64,000 nucleotides of DNA from positions 1-64,000 of the forward strand of contig NZ_JAUFPW010000034.1 of NCBI RefSeq assembly GCF_030409415.1, given 5' to 3'. The notes under the pieces are model-generated. The model saw only the letters and a program-made list of their open reading frames with translations, did not search any database and was not told where the DNA came from. A program made the position numbers and the translations under genes. Source of the stretch: Pedobacter aquatilis (GTDB lineage Bacteria; Bacteroidota; Bacteroidia; Sphingobacteriales; Sphingobacteriaceae). Positions 52,494 through 61,533 of this stretch are shown here, piece by piece (the stretch's first letter is position 1; each line of letters starts with the position of its first letter).

Positions 52494-53795
52494 GTGTCAT
52501 TAGATAAATTAAAACTTAGTAAACCACTTGTTGCGGCCATGACGGAAGCGGGATTTTTAACTCCAAAGGAAATCCAGATTAAAACCATGTCGCGTATATT
52601 GGGTGGTCAAGATGTTATAGCAGTAGGACCAGAGGGTGCCGGAAAAACAACAACTTATGTTTTAGCAACTTTAATGAAGCTGAAATATGCTTTTGAGGAA
52701 GCACCACGAGCTTTGATTTTAGTTCCTGATACAGAACATGTAGATTATGTATTAGAGCAATTTAAATTATTGAATCGTAATAACACTTTCAGGATTTTAG
52801 GCATAGATAGCCGTGGTGCTGTAGAAACCCAAATGAATGAAATTACGGATGGATGTGATATTATTGTTGCTGTTCCGGATAGAGCAAGAGCCTTGTATTT
52901 AAAACTGGCATTAAATACCAACAAGATTCAATTATTCATTGTAGATAATGCCGAATTAATCGTGAAAAAAGGCTTGCAGCTTCCGGTTGTAGAACTTGCA
53001 AATAGCGCTTACAAATCTCAACACATAGTTTTTACAGAAGTTCTTCATGAGAAGCTGAATCATATGATTTCACCTTTCATGAAAGATTCTTCTTTTACAA
53101 TTGAAGTTGATGAAATAGGTGAAAAGCAAGCTGAGGTTTATCCACAAATGCTTTATCAGGTTCCAAACTTCAGAACAAAGCTTAATCTTTTAACTTTATT
53201 ACTTAATGATTCTGAATTTTTTGATAAGGTTGTCGTTTTCGTAAATACTCGCTTAACAGCCCAAACGGTTTATAAAAACTTCAATAATCCTAATAAAGGA
53301 GAAATTAGTATTTATCGCTCGCTATTTTTTGATGATGATGGTTTTGACGATATCGAGGATTTTAAACTAAATCCATCAGCGAGGGTTTTAATAGTTGCAA
53401 ACGAGAATCTTGGGGATTTAGATATCCAAGGCATTCCGTTTATACTTCATTTCGAATTACCTGAGCAAAAGGAAACTTTAATTCAACGTATTGTAAAACA
53501 TGGAGATGATGAAGTGGTTGCCATAACTTTTTCTACTGATATTGAGCTGATTGAGGTAAAGAAAATCGAACAAGCCATTGGCCAAAGAATGGATATTATC
53601 GATTTGCCCGAAGATTTGAAAGTGGTTGATGTATCTACCGTTAAGTCCAAGAAAAAGAAAAAAGATGAGGAGGAAGATACTTCAGAGCGTGGTGCTGCAT
53701 TTCATGAGAAGAAAGCGAGTAATGTAAAAAACTATAACTATAGCGCCGGTACTAAAGCTAAAATGACCTATAAGAATAAAAAAGGTTTATCTTGA
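52494..53795 (+). CDS. degenerate DEAD-box RNA helicase-like protein
   Basis: 433 residues, starting at GTG (the only start before SLDKLKLSKPL). It follows the DEAD-box plan: Q-motif-like FLTPKEIQIKTMSRI, Walker A GPEGAGKTTTYV, RALILVPDT and a second RecA domain (KVVVFVNTRLTAQTVYKNF). Several motifs are altered: motif II reads VDNAEL instead of DEAD, motif III is not SAT, and motif VI reads QRIVKHGDD instead of HRxGR. The Lys-rich tail (KSKKKKKDEEEDTSE) suggests RNA binding. ATPase activity is doubtful, but the gene is full length, so a scaffold or RNA-chaperone role is possible. Confidence 0.82.
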   Translation: MSLDKLKLSKPLVAAMTEAGFLTPKEIQIKTMSRILGGQDVIAVGPEGAGKTTTYVLATLMKLKYAFEEAPRALILVPDTEHVDYVLEQFKLLNRNNTFRILGIDSRGAVETQMNEITDGCDIIVAVPDRARALYLKLALNTNKIQLFIVDNAELIVKKGLQLPVVELANSAYKSQHIVFTEVLHEKLNHMISPFMKDSSFTIEVDEIGEKQAEVYPQMLYQVPNFRTKLNLLTLLLNDSEFFDKVVVFVNTRLTAQTVYKNFNNPNKGEISIYRSLFFDDDGFDDIEDFKLNPSARVLIVANENLGDLDIQGIPFILHFELPEQKETLIQRIVKHGDDEVVAITFSTDIELIEVKKIEQAIGQRMDIIDLPEDLKVVDVSTVKSKKKKKDEEEDTSERGAAFHEKKASNVKNYNYSAGTKAKMTYKNKKGLS

Positions 53796-53893
53796 TTGAT
53801 TTCTGGTTTGTTTATAATTTGCAACAATTTCTAATCAGGCCAGTTTTTACTTCTTATTTAAGATAATCACATATTTAAATCAATTAATAAGTT

Positions 53894-54241
53894 ATGATAG
53901 AGAACAGCTACGCTAGTAAAGGCCAGATTAAGCATTTTGTAATGTTTTGGCTAAAACCACAGCTTACAAAAGCAGAGGTATTAGATTTTGCAAACTTTTT
54001 CGAAAGTTTAAAAACAATAAAATATATTAAAACTTTAAACTATGGTTTGGCCGCAAATACACCAACCAGACCTGTTACTGATAATTCTTTTACATATTCG
54101 CTAACCATAACTTTCCATAATATCGAAGATCATAATGCTTATCAGGATGATAAAACTCACTTAGATGCTGTAGAAAAGTTTTCTAAAAACTGGTATAGAG
54201 TTGTGGTGCACGATACAATCGTTTCTGCCAACTACGGATAA
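53894..54241 (+). CDS. Dabb-family (stress-responsive A/B barrel) protein
   Basis: 115 residues: KHFVMFWLKPQLTKAEVLDF, LKTIKYIKTLNYGLAANTPT, and HNAYQDDKTHLDAVEKFSKN. This is the ferredoxin-like Dabb fold, found in small dimeric proteins of mostly unknown substrate. No partner genes. Confidence 0.85.
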   Translation: MIENSYASKGQIKHFVMFWLKPQLTKAEVLDFANFFESLKTIKYIKTLNYGLAANTPTRPVTDNSFTYSLTITFHNIEDHNAYQDDKTHLDAVEKFSKNWYRVVVHDTIVSANYG

Positions 54242-54257
54242 AAAATATCGATTAAAC

Positions 54258-54291
54258 AAAAAATCCTCGTCAAATTTGGCGAGGATTTTTT
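54258..54291. terminator. bidirectional terminator between convergent genes
   Basis: AAAAAATCCTCG/CGAGGATTTTTT, 12-bp perfect stem, 10-base loop. It lies between the Dabb gene and the convergent aminotransferase gene and has T-runs for both directions. Confidence 0.8.
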
Positions 54292-54311
54292 ATTGCGAAA
54301 AGAAAAAGTGA

Positions 54312-55508
54312 TTAAATCAACTTTCCCAACGCTTCTTTAATTCTTCTAAGTGCTTCTACCAAACTCTCATCTGATGCTGCGTAAGATAATCGGATGTAGT
54401 TATTGTTACCGAAAGAATCGCCACCAACCGTTGCAACATGACCAACATTAAGTAAGTAGAGCGCTAAATCTGATGAATCCTTAATCACATTTCCATCAGC
54501 ATCTTTTTTACCGAAGAAAGAACTTATTTCAGGGAAGAAATAAAATGCACCATCAGGTAAGTTGGTTTTAACACCAGGTATCTCATTTAGTAAGTTGTAA
54601 ACAAGTTCACGGCGACGAAGAAAGGCTTCTTTCATTTTTAAAACACTTTCTAAGCCCTGTTCATAAGCCACAATTCCTGCTCTTTGAGCAATAGAACAAG
54701 TTCCAGAAGTAGTTTGTCCTTGTAATTTATCGTTAGCAGCAGCAATTTCTTTATTTGCAGCGATATAGCCTAATCTCCAGCCTGTCATTGCGAATGCTTT
54801 AGAAAAACCATTTACGATAATTACTCTGTCCTTAATACTTTCAAATTGAGCGATTGACTCATGTTTATCCACAAAATTGATGTGCTCATAAATTTCATCC
54901 GATAGGATATAAATATTAGGATGTTTTTCAAAAACCTTAACCAATGCCTCAAGTTCTGCTTTGCTATAAACCGAGCCAGTTGGGTTACATGGCGATGAAA
55001 ACATGAAAAGTTTGGATTTCGGAGTAATAGCAGCTTCTAATTGTGCTGGCGTAATCTTAAAATTACTTTCTAAATCAGTATCAATAAAAACAGATTCGCC
55101 TTCGGCAAGTGTTACCATTTCCGAATAACTTACCCAGTAAGGTGTTGGAATAATAACTTGATCGCCCGGGTTGATTAAAGTTAAAATAACATTTGATAAA
55201 GACTGCTTTGCACCTGTCGAAACTACGATTTGCGAAACATCGTAATCTAAATTATTTTCAGTTTTAAGCTTATTCACAATCGCCTGGCGTAAATCAGGAT
55301 ATCCCGGTACTGGAGAATAGCGGGTGTAGTTTTCATCTAACGCTGTTTTGGCAGCATTTTTAACGTGGTCTGGCGTATTAAAATCGGGTTCGCCAACACT
55401 TAAACTGATTACATTAATGCCTTTAGCTGCAAGTTCGCGGCCAAGCTTAGTCATTTTAAGGGTTGCAGATTCTGATAAGCTATTGATTCTATTTGATAAG
55501 ATGCTCAT
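54312..55508 (-). CDS. class I PLP aminotransferase, aspartate aminotransferase type
   Basis: 398 residues. Clear marks are INVISLSVGEPDFNTPDHVK at the start, STGAKQSL, the cofactor loop FSSPCNPTGSVYS, the SDEIYEHI strand, the PLP-Lys motif GFSKAFAMTGWRLGYI and the substrate Arg in YIRLSYA. It transfers amino groups between aspartate or related amino acids and 2-oxoglutarate. It is a stand-alone housekeeping enzyme, divergent from the CDF transporter. Confidence 0.95.
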   Translation of the reverse strand: MSILSNRINSLSESATLKMTKLGRELAAKGINVISLSVGEPDFNTPDHVKNAAKTALDENYTRYSPVPGYPDLRQAIVNKLKTENNLDYDVSQIVVSTGAKQSLSNVILTLINPGDQVIIPTPYWVSYSEMVTLAEGESVFIDTDLESNFKITPAQLEAAITPKSKLFMFSSPCNPTGSVYSKAELEALVKVFEKHPNIYILSDEIYEHINFVDKHESIAQFESIKDRVIIVNGFSKAFAMTGWRLGYIAANKEIAAANDKLQGQTTSGTCSIAQRAGIVAYEQGLESVLKMKEAFLRRRELVYNLLNEIPGVKTNLPDGAFYFFPEISSFFGKKDADGNVIKDSSDLALYLLNVGHVATVGGDSFGNNNYIRLSYAASDESLVEALRRIKEALGKLI

Positions 55509-55619
55509 GGTTAATTACTTTGTGCGCAAATATATAAACCAAATATTATTCTGCACTAAAAAACGAGTTTTTTTATTAATTAATTTTTCTATTAACCGTA
55601 CTTTTGAAAAAAAATCTTC

Positions 55620-56606
55620 GTGACGGTTAAAAAGAAAGCTATCATTATATCATTGGTGGTGAGCGTTGTACTAATGCTTGCCAAGTTTGTTGCATATTTT
55701 ATAACGAGCTCCAATTCTATCTTAACAGATGCTGCAGAAAGCATTGTAAACGTAATTGCAGGAAGTTTTGCATTTTACAGTATTTACTTAAGTACGCAAC
55801 CGCGTGATGAAAATCATCCATACGGACATGGTAAAGTGGAGTTCTTTTCAGCGTTTGTTGAAGGTGTTTTAATTCTAATTGCGGGTGTGATCATCATCTT
55901 TAAATCATCATATAACTTAGTTTATCCACATCCAGTAGGTCAACTCTTGCAGGGTACCTTAATCATCGGAATAGCTGGTTTAATTAACATGATAGTAGGT
56001 TTGTATCTAATTAAAGTAGGAAAAGCAGAACATTCAATCACATTGCAGGCAGATGGAAAGCATTTGTTAACAGATACTTACACGAGCATCGCAATTGTCG
56101 TTGGCTTAATACTAATTCAGCTGACAAATATAATTTGGTTAGATAGCTTGCTTTCTATTTTGGTAGGCTTTTATATCATTTACTCTGGTTATAAACTCAC
56201 CCGTGGTTCAGTTGGCGGTTTAATGGATGAAAGTGATTTTACCTTGGTTGAGGAAGTTGTAGAGGTATTACAAAAAAACAGGCATAATCCATGGATTGAT
56301 GTACATAACCTGCGTACCCAACAATACGGGCCAGAATTTCACATTGACTGTCATGTTACTTTGCCGTATTATTTTGATTTGAACCAGGTGCATAGGGAGA
56401 TTTCGCAAATTGATGAGCTGATAAATAAGAGTGGTGTTAGAAAAGCAGAACTTTTTATCCATGCAGACCCATGTTTGCCAGAATGTTGCAATTATTGCCA
56501 CATGAGCGAATGCCCTGTTAGGAAGGAAGCTTTTAATAAGGAAATTACCTGGACACCTGAAATTGTTGTCAGAAATAAAAAGCATTTCGAAAATGAGCTA
56601 CTTTAA
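55620..56606 (+). CDS. cation diffusion facilitator (CDF) metal exporter
   Basis: 328 residues starting at GTG. Six membrane helices with the metal site SNSILTDAAESIVNV (helix II, Asp) and HLLTDTYTSIAIVVG (helix V). A cytoplasmic C-terminal domain carries His/Cys-rich features (HADPCLPECCNYCHMSECP), an extra Cys cluster that may bind zinc or iron. It exports divalent metal against protons. It overlaps the Nudix gene by 14 bases. Confidence 0.92.
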   Translation: MTVKKKAIIISLVVSVVLMLAKFVAYFITSSNSILTDAAESIVNVIAGSFAFYSIYLSTQPRDENHPYGHGKVEFFSAFVEGVLILIAGVIIIFKSSYNLVYPHPVGQLLQGTLIIGIAGLINMIVGLYLIKVGKAEHSITLQADGKHLLTDTYTSIAIVVGLILIQLTNIIWLDSLLSILVGFYIIYSGYKLTRGSVGGLMDESDFTLVEEVVEVLQKNRHNPWIDVHNLRTQQYGPEFHIDCHVTLPYYFDLNQVHREISQIDELINKSGVRKAELFIHADPCLPECCNYCHMSECPVRKEAFNKEITWTPEIVVRNKKHFENELL

Positions 56607-57039
56607 TGTTAGGGTTTATGGTTTATTGGTTAACCATAAAAATGAGGTTTTAATTAGTGATGAAGAAGAACATGGATTTCGTTTTAGCAAGTTTCCAGGT
56701 GGTGGTTTGGAATTTGGCGAGGGGTTAATTGATGGGTTGAAACGAGAATTTATGGAAGAATGCAATGCCGAGATTGACGTCATTTCTCATTTCTATACAA
56801 CTGATTTCTTCGAAAAATCATCTTTTAACGATAGCCAGGTTATCAGTATTTATTACTTGGTAAAGGAAAAAGCACCATTAGAACTTGCATTTAAAACCAG
56901 GATTTATGATTTTGATGCAGAAGGAGAAATTTTGCAATCATTTAGATGGGTAAATATCCAAAAGCTGAATATTGATGATATAACATTCAGGACTGATAAA
57001 ACAGTTGCCCAGTTATTAAAAGAAAAGTTTAATAAATAA
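56593..57039 (+). CDS. Nudix hydrolase
   Basis: 148 residues; I take the ATG of MSYFNVRVYGLLVNHKNEVL, 14 bases inside the CDF gene. The Nudix box is GGLEFGEGLIDGLKREFMEE followed by CNAEI; all catalytic Glu are present and only the late Gly is Asn. It hydrolyses a nucleoside diphosphate linked to some moiety. The overlap suggests co-translation with the transporter. Confidence 0.9.
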   Translation: MSYFNVRVYGLLVNHKNEVLISDEEEHGFRFSKFPGGGLEFGEGLIDGLKREFMEECNAEIDVISHFYTTDFFEKSSFNDSQVISIYYLVKEKAPLELAFKTRIYDFDAEGEILQSFRWVNIQKLNIDDITFRTDKTVAQLLKEKFNK

Positions 57040-57042
57040 AAA

Positions 57043-57068
57043 AGAGGTTAACCTTTTGATTAACCTCT
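57043..57068. terminator. bidirectional terminator
   Basis: AGAGGTTAA/TTAACCTCT, 9-bp stem, loop CCTTTTGA, A-rich before and CTTTATTT after. It lies between the convergent Nudix and SRPBCC genes. Confidence 0.75.
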
Positions 57069-57074
57069 CTTTAT

Positions 57075-57509
57075 TTACGTATTTGGCTCAAGGTAGCCCT
57101 TTAATGCTTCATTTAGGAAATATGTCCAGCCTCCTTTAAAACTTTCCTTAGTAAAATCTTTACCATTTTCTTCAAAGGTTTCTAAACCCGTATGTGTTAA
57201 GCTTAGTCTGGTTTTATCTCCATTATCAAATAGCTCCCAGGTAATTTCTGAATTGCCCGGATAATTATCATACTTCCAGGTATAGGCTAATTTTTTACCA
57301 TCTTCAACCTGGGTAACTTCACATAAATGTAAGTAATGCGGTCCTTCTTCCGGACCACCAACAAAATCGAACTTAAAGCCAACTTTAGCTTTAAAATCTT
57401 CTATTTGAAAATACCATTTTTTGATTTCATCAATGTTAGTTAATGCTTCCCAAACTTTTGCAGCCGGAACATCATATACTCTTTCTACAACTAAAGCTTT
57501 CTTATCCAT
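57075..57509 (-). CDS. SRPBCC/AHSA1-domain protein
   Basis: 144 residues: VVERVYDVPAAKVWEALTNI, KKWYFQIEDFKAKVGFKFDF, LSLTHTGLETFE and GGWTYFLNEALKGYL. This is the START-like AHSA1 fold with a hydrophobic ligand cavity, often linked with stress or export control. Likely same transcript as the VOC gene upstream. Confidence 0.9.
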   Translation of the reverse strand: MDKKALVVERVYDVPAAKVWEALTNIDEIKKWYFQIEDFKAKVGFKFDFVGGPEEGPHYLHLCEVTQVEDGKKLAYTWKYDNYPGNSEITWELFDNGDKTRLSLTHTGLETFEENGKDFTKESFKGGWTYFLNEALKGYLEPNT

Positions 57510-57584
57510 GATAATAAATTTTGATTTCGCTTATTAAAATAAGCAACCTTAAAGCTGTTTTGTTTTAAAAAATATGAAACGGAA

Positions 57585-58001
57585 TTAGCCTAAAGGCATT
57601 TTGCTAATGTCCATATAAAGTATATTCCAATGCTGTCCATCTAAATCAACAAAGCCACAACCATACATCCACCCATCTTTGTAGCCTGGTTTAGCATAAA
57701 GTGTACCACCGGCATCTAAAACTTTTTGAGCCAATTCATCTACTTCTTCAGGGCTTTCAGCATCAAATGAAAACAAAACTTCATTACCAGAAATCTTGTC
57801 AGAAACTTTACTATCGGTAAAGGTTTCGTACAACGATTTTTCAAAAAGCATTAAAACAAGGTTGTTATCGCCAACAAAAAAAGATGCTGAATCTTCTCTA
57901 ACGCCGTACTGTAAATTTTGAGTAAAACCGAGCTTGGTGAAAAAATCTTTCGATTTGCTAACGTCTTTTACAGGGAGATTTATCCAGATTGATTTTATCA
58001 T
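57585..58001 (-). CDS. VOC-family (glyoxalase/bleomycin-resistance-like) protein
   Basis: 138 residues: IKSIWINLPVKDVSKSKDFF, KLGFTQNLQYGVREDSASFF, and the closing PGYKDGWMYGCGFVDLDGQH. Paired beta-alpha-beta-beta-beta units typical of VOC proteins. Metal ligands and substrate are not clear. Confidence 0.88.
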   Translation of the reverse strand: MIKSIWINLPVKDVSKSKDFFTKLGFTQNLQYGVREDSASFFVGDNNLVLMLFEKSLYETFTDSKVSDKISGNEVLFSFDAESPEEVDELAQKVLDAGGTLYAKPGYKDGWMYGCGFVDLDGQHWNILYMDISKMPLG

Positions 58002-58103
58002 AATTTTCTATTTAGATTATAAAGTTAAATATGCTACCGAATTAGTAAAATAGCGAAAAACGAAATATAAAAGGGCATTTGAGCCAGATTAATTTATTTC
58101 GAT

Positions 58104-59477
58104 TTAAAGTTTATATAACTTTTGAGGATACTGTTCAGCGTGGCTCAATATCAAATTTAAAATATAACTGTTTGATTGATATATTGATAGATTTTCTTTT
58201 AGTGGCGCTAAGCCATCTTCAAGATAATTTTTTTCGGTAAAATAACCCATTCCATAAAATTTACCTTTTTCAACAACCAGACAGCTCAATTCATCGTCTT
58301 TTCTCCCTTCATCAACCAAAGCAAAAGTGGGTTGCAAGTTTTGAATTTCTTCTAAGGCTTTAGTTAATCTTTTATTATAAACCGCTACTGTTTCTATTCC
58401 ACTGCATGCCCCAAAACATTGTCCGTTTTCATGTGAAATACATTTAGTAGTTGCTTTTTGCAAATAACAAAGCTTAGCGCAGAGTTGATATTTTTCGACC
58501 AAAAAATTCAGGAAATTATAACCTTCCAATAGGTTGTTGAAACTCTGCAATGGGTTGTTATTTTTCTTATGCTTATCAATTGCTAACCGTAAATAGCTAT
58601 TTTGATCTTCAAAAATATATAAGTCGTACTTGTGTTCGTAACGTTTCATAGCCCGATTATTCTCCGGCCACAAGCGTTTAATTTCATTTGCTTCGAGAAT
58701 AAGTGCCATAAGTTCGGTACCGCAGATTACATAATCAACATCATGGATACCCTTTAAAAAATCTTGCCGCTGCTTATTTGGTCGGTTGCCCGTAAAATGG
58801 CTGGTTACTCTTTTTTTTAAATCTTTCGCCTTACCAACATAAATTATTTTTCCCTTGCTATCTTTAAAGTAATAAACGCCAGGCTTATTGGGTAGTTTAA
58901 GAATTGCAGCTTTATCAAGATTTGGTGGTAAAACCTGTTCCTTCGATGTTTTCTTTAACATATCGGTAATAACACCTTCATTATCTGCTAGCAAAAGCAT
59001 GTTGAACAAAATGCTCGTTGCATTTGCATCTCCAGCTGCTCGGTGACGGTTTTCTATCGGGATATTTAGGCTGCTGCATAATTTACCTAAGCTATACGAT
59101 GGTTTACCTGGAATAAGTTTTCTACTCATTCTTACGGTGCAGAGTTTTCTACACTGTAAATCGTAACCAGCATAATTTAAGTGATGTTTCAGAAATGAAT
59201 AATCGAAATTTACATTGTGTGCTACGAAAATCTTATCGTTGAGAAGTTGATAAATCTGTAGAGCAACCTCTTCAAAGGTTGGGGCATCAGCAATCATTTC
59301 ATTATCAATACCAGTTAAAGCAGTAATATAATCGGGGATATGTTGCTTTGGATTAATTAAAGTGGAAAAAGACTCAATAATTTGATTTCCGTCGTGTATG
59401 TTTATTGCAACTTCAGTAATACCATTAGCTGATGCATGACCTCCAGTTGTTTCTATATCGACTATTGCGTATAACAT
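58104..59477 (-). CDS. DnaQ-like exonuclease fused to GIY-YIG (UvrC N-terminal-like) nuclease
   Basis: 457 residues. Residues 1-165 are a DEDDh exonuclease (AIVDIETTGGHASANGITEV; HNVNFDYSFLKHHL; HRAAGDANATS). Residues about 200-285 are a GIY-YIG domain (KPGVYYFKDSKGKIIYVGKA, KDLKKRVTSHF) like the first half of UvrC or Cho. The C-terminal part has a Cys cluster (CAKLCYLQKATTKC, ENGQCFGACSG). The fusion is known in several phyla and probably processes nicked or damaged DNA with 3'-5' trimming. Confidence 0.93.
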   Translation of the reverse strand: MLYAIVDIETTGGHASANGITEVAINIHDGNQIIESFSTLINPKQHIPDYITALTGIDNEMIADAPTFEEVALQIYQLLNDKIFVAHNVNFDYSFLKHHLNYAGYDLQCRKLCTVRMSRKLIPGKPSYSLGKLCSSLNIPIENRHRAAGDANATSILFNMLLLADNEGVITDMLKKTSKEQVLPPNLDKAAILKLPNKPGVYYFKDSKGKIIYVGKAKDLKKRVTSHFTGNRPNKQRQDFLKGIHDVDYVICGTELMALILEANEIKRLWPENNRAMKRYEHKYDLYIFEDQNSYLRLAIDKHKKNNNPLQSFNNLLEGYNFLNFLVEKYQLCAKLCYLQKATTKCISHENGQCFGACSGIETVAVYNKRLTKALEEIQNLQPTFALVDEGRKDDELSCLVVEKGKFYGMGYFTEKNYLEDGLAPLKENLSIYQSNSYILNLILSHAEQYPQKLYKL

Positions 59478-59623
59478 TGAATTGATTTGAATACAAATCT
59501 ATACTAAAATAATTAGTAATAAAATTATTTTGCAGATAATATTTTTAGCGTTTTAAACACCATCTAAATAAAAAAAGCGACTACGTATTAACGCATTCGC
59601 TACAATAATTTGTATAATATCTA

Positions 59624-60253
59624 CTATAATTTATTTAATAGCTTACTTAAATTCGGTTTTATACCTATTGCGATTGGAACAGTATTGAATGTACGATTTT
59701 GAATTTTCGAGGTTCCGTACATATAGCTAACTTCTGCAAATAGGGCAGCGCCACCTAAGTTATACTCAATACCACCACCAGCTTCAACAATTCCGGTTGT
59801 GTTTGATTTATTGCTCATCGTAACTTGCAAATTTTGTGGATTGACTGCAGCTTGTGGTGTTAAAATAAATCCGCCGCCACCGCCAGCAAAGCCATAAAAA
59901 GCCCATTTATCAACAATTTTACGATAACCCAAAGCAACATTCAATAGATAGGTTGTAGCACGACCTTTTTCTAATGTATAGTTAAATCCTGCATCTGGCG
60001 TAATTTGATTAAATGTAAAAGCGTGCAAACTAACTTTGGGGTATAAAAATAACCCACTATTTCCTAAGCCAAGGTTTAATCCTAACGATGTTGAAAATTT
60101 TGGTTTTAGATAGTCTGCGGTTTCTCCCATTGGGAAGGCAAAACCAATACCACTCATTGAATAAAGCTTATCTGGCCTGCCAGTTTGGGCTTTAACATTT
60201 ATCGAAACAGCCAATAATGCTATTGCAAGCAGGCTCGGGATTTTATATTTCAT
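59624..60253 (-). CDS. outer-membrane beta-barrel protein
   Basis: 209 residues with a signal peptide (IPSLLAIALLAVSINVKAQ). Alternating hydrophobic strands (TSLGLNLGLGNSGLFLYPKV, TTYLLNVALGYRKI, GGGIEYNLGGAALFAEVSYM) point to an OmpW/OMP_b-brl barrel of about eight strands. It starts 6 bases after the response-regulator stop, suggesting a common message. Confidence 0.82.
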   Translation of the reverse strand: MKYKIPSLLAIALLAVSINVKAQTGRPDKLYSMSGIGFAFPMGETADYLKPKFSTSLGLNLGLGNSGLFLYPKVSLHAFTFNQITPDAGFNYTLEKGRATTYLLNVALGYRKIVDKWAFYGFAGGGGGFILTPQAAVNPQNLQVTMSNKSNTTGIVEAGGGIEYNLGGAALFAEVSYMYGTSKIQNRTFNTVPIAIGIKPNLSKLLNKL

Positions 60254-60259
60254 AGTTTT

Positions 60260-60622
60260 TTAATTTTGGGTTAAGGCATTTACTTTTTCAACCATTGTGC
60301 TGATATTGAAAGGTTTTTCCAAATAATCATCTGGATGATATTTTTGTGAGGTAATGTAGTTTTCATCATACCTTGCAGAAGCCATAATTACCGGAATATT
60401 TTCCGTTTCAGGATTTGCTTTTAATTGTTTAAAAACTGCTCTTCCATCCATTCCATTCAACATAATATCTAAAATGATCAAATCAGGGTTAAAGTCTTTA
60501 ACAGTTTTAAAAATGTAACGGGGCGATAATAGTGGGAAAACGCTGTAATGTTCAGCCTCTAAGGCAAGCTGAAAAACTTCTAATATATCAGGATCGTCAT
60601 CTACAATTAGTACTCTTTTCAA
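60260..60622 (-). CDS. single-domain response regulator (receiver)
   Basis: 120 residues, an intact CheY-like receiver: RVLIVDDDPDILEVFQLALE with the acidic pair, the phospho-Asp in DLIILDIMLNGMDG, the Ser/Thr switch in VIMASARY, and the Lys in YLEKPFNI. There is no output domain, so it works through a partner kinase or protein. First gene before the barrel protein. Confidence 0.93.
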   Translation of the reverse strand: MKRVLIVDDDPDILEVFQLALEAEHYSVFPLLSPRYIFKTVKDFNPDLIILDIMLNGMDGRAVFKQLKANPETENIPVIMASARYDENYITSQKYHPDDYLEKPFNISTMVEKVNALTQN

Positions 60623-60743
60623 TGGGGATAAAAATTTAATTGGGTAAATACAATCCTAATACAATGTTTTAATGATAATGTTTTAGCAATACAGTATTTT
60701 GATAAGATTTAAACATAACTAAAGATTTAAGGTTTATATAAAA

Positions 60744-61442
60744 ATGATAAAAGTTATGGTCGATTTCGAAAAAATGCTACTTGGTGATGAAAATTGGAAC
60801 TTCATCCCTGAGATAATGATTAGAACTTTTATTATGTACCTGATTATTTTATTTAGCCTTAGGTTACTTGGTAAAAGAGGGGTAAAGCAACTTTCGATAT
60901 TCGAATTGGTTGTAATTATCAGTTTAGGCTCTGCCGCCGGCGACCCAATGTTTTACAAGGAAGTAGGTTTAGGTTCGGCCGTATTTGTTTTTGCCGTTGT
61001 AGTATGTTCATATAAAATAACTGCTTACTTTGTTGGAAAAAGCAAAAAAGTAGAGAAAATTGTTGAAGGAACATCAACCTGCTTAATTAGAGAGGGAGTA
61101 TTTGCAATTAAAAACTTTAAAAAGGAATCTTTAGCCCAAGATGAATTTTTCTCAGAATTAAGGCAAAAAAATGTTACCCATTTAGGTCAGGTCAAATTAA
61201 CCATAATCGAAACATCTGGAGAGTTGAGTGTCTTTTATTATAAAGATGAAGATGTAAGATATGGCTTACCAATTTTACCAGATGATTTTGAAAAAAGTAG
61301 CGAAGAAATTATTGAAGAGGGTTTTTATTCTTGTAGCTTTTGCGGTAATACCCTCAAACTAAAGCCTGGTAAAAAACACTATTGTAATGAATGCGAAAAA
61401 ACTGAATGGGTAAAATCCTTAAACGAAACTCGGGTAACGTAA
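60744..61442 (+). CDS. DUF421-family membrane protein with zinc-ribbon tail
   Basis: 232 residues. Two or three N-terminal membrane helices (IMYLIILFSLRLLGKRGVKQ), then the family core (LSIFELVVIISLGSAAGDPM) and a soluble YetF-like domain. The C-terminus has two Cys pairs (CSFCGNTLKLKPGKKHYCNE, then CEKTE), a zinc-ribbon-like addition not usual in DUF421. Alternative starts at 60744 and 60756. Confidence 0.88.
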   Translation: MIKVMVDFEKMLLGDENWNFIPEIMIRTFIMYLIILFSLRLLGKRGVKQLSIFELVVIISLGSAAGDPMFYKEVGLGSAVFVFAVVVCSYKITAYFVGKSKKVEKIVEGTSTCLIREGVFAIKNFKKESLAQDEFFSELRQKNVTHLGQVKLTIIETSGELSVFYYKDEDVRYGLPILPDDFEKSSEEIIEEGFYSCSFCGNTLKLKPGKKHYCNECEKTEWVKSLNETRVT

Positions 61443-61533
61443 CTTCAAGTTTAACATCTTACTTTTTAGATATTTAGATTATAATGCTTAAATTGTACTC
61501 AAATATTTCTAACCAAATATATTTTCCTTCTTT

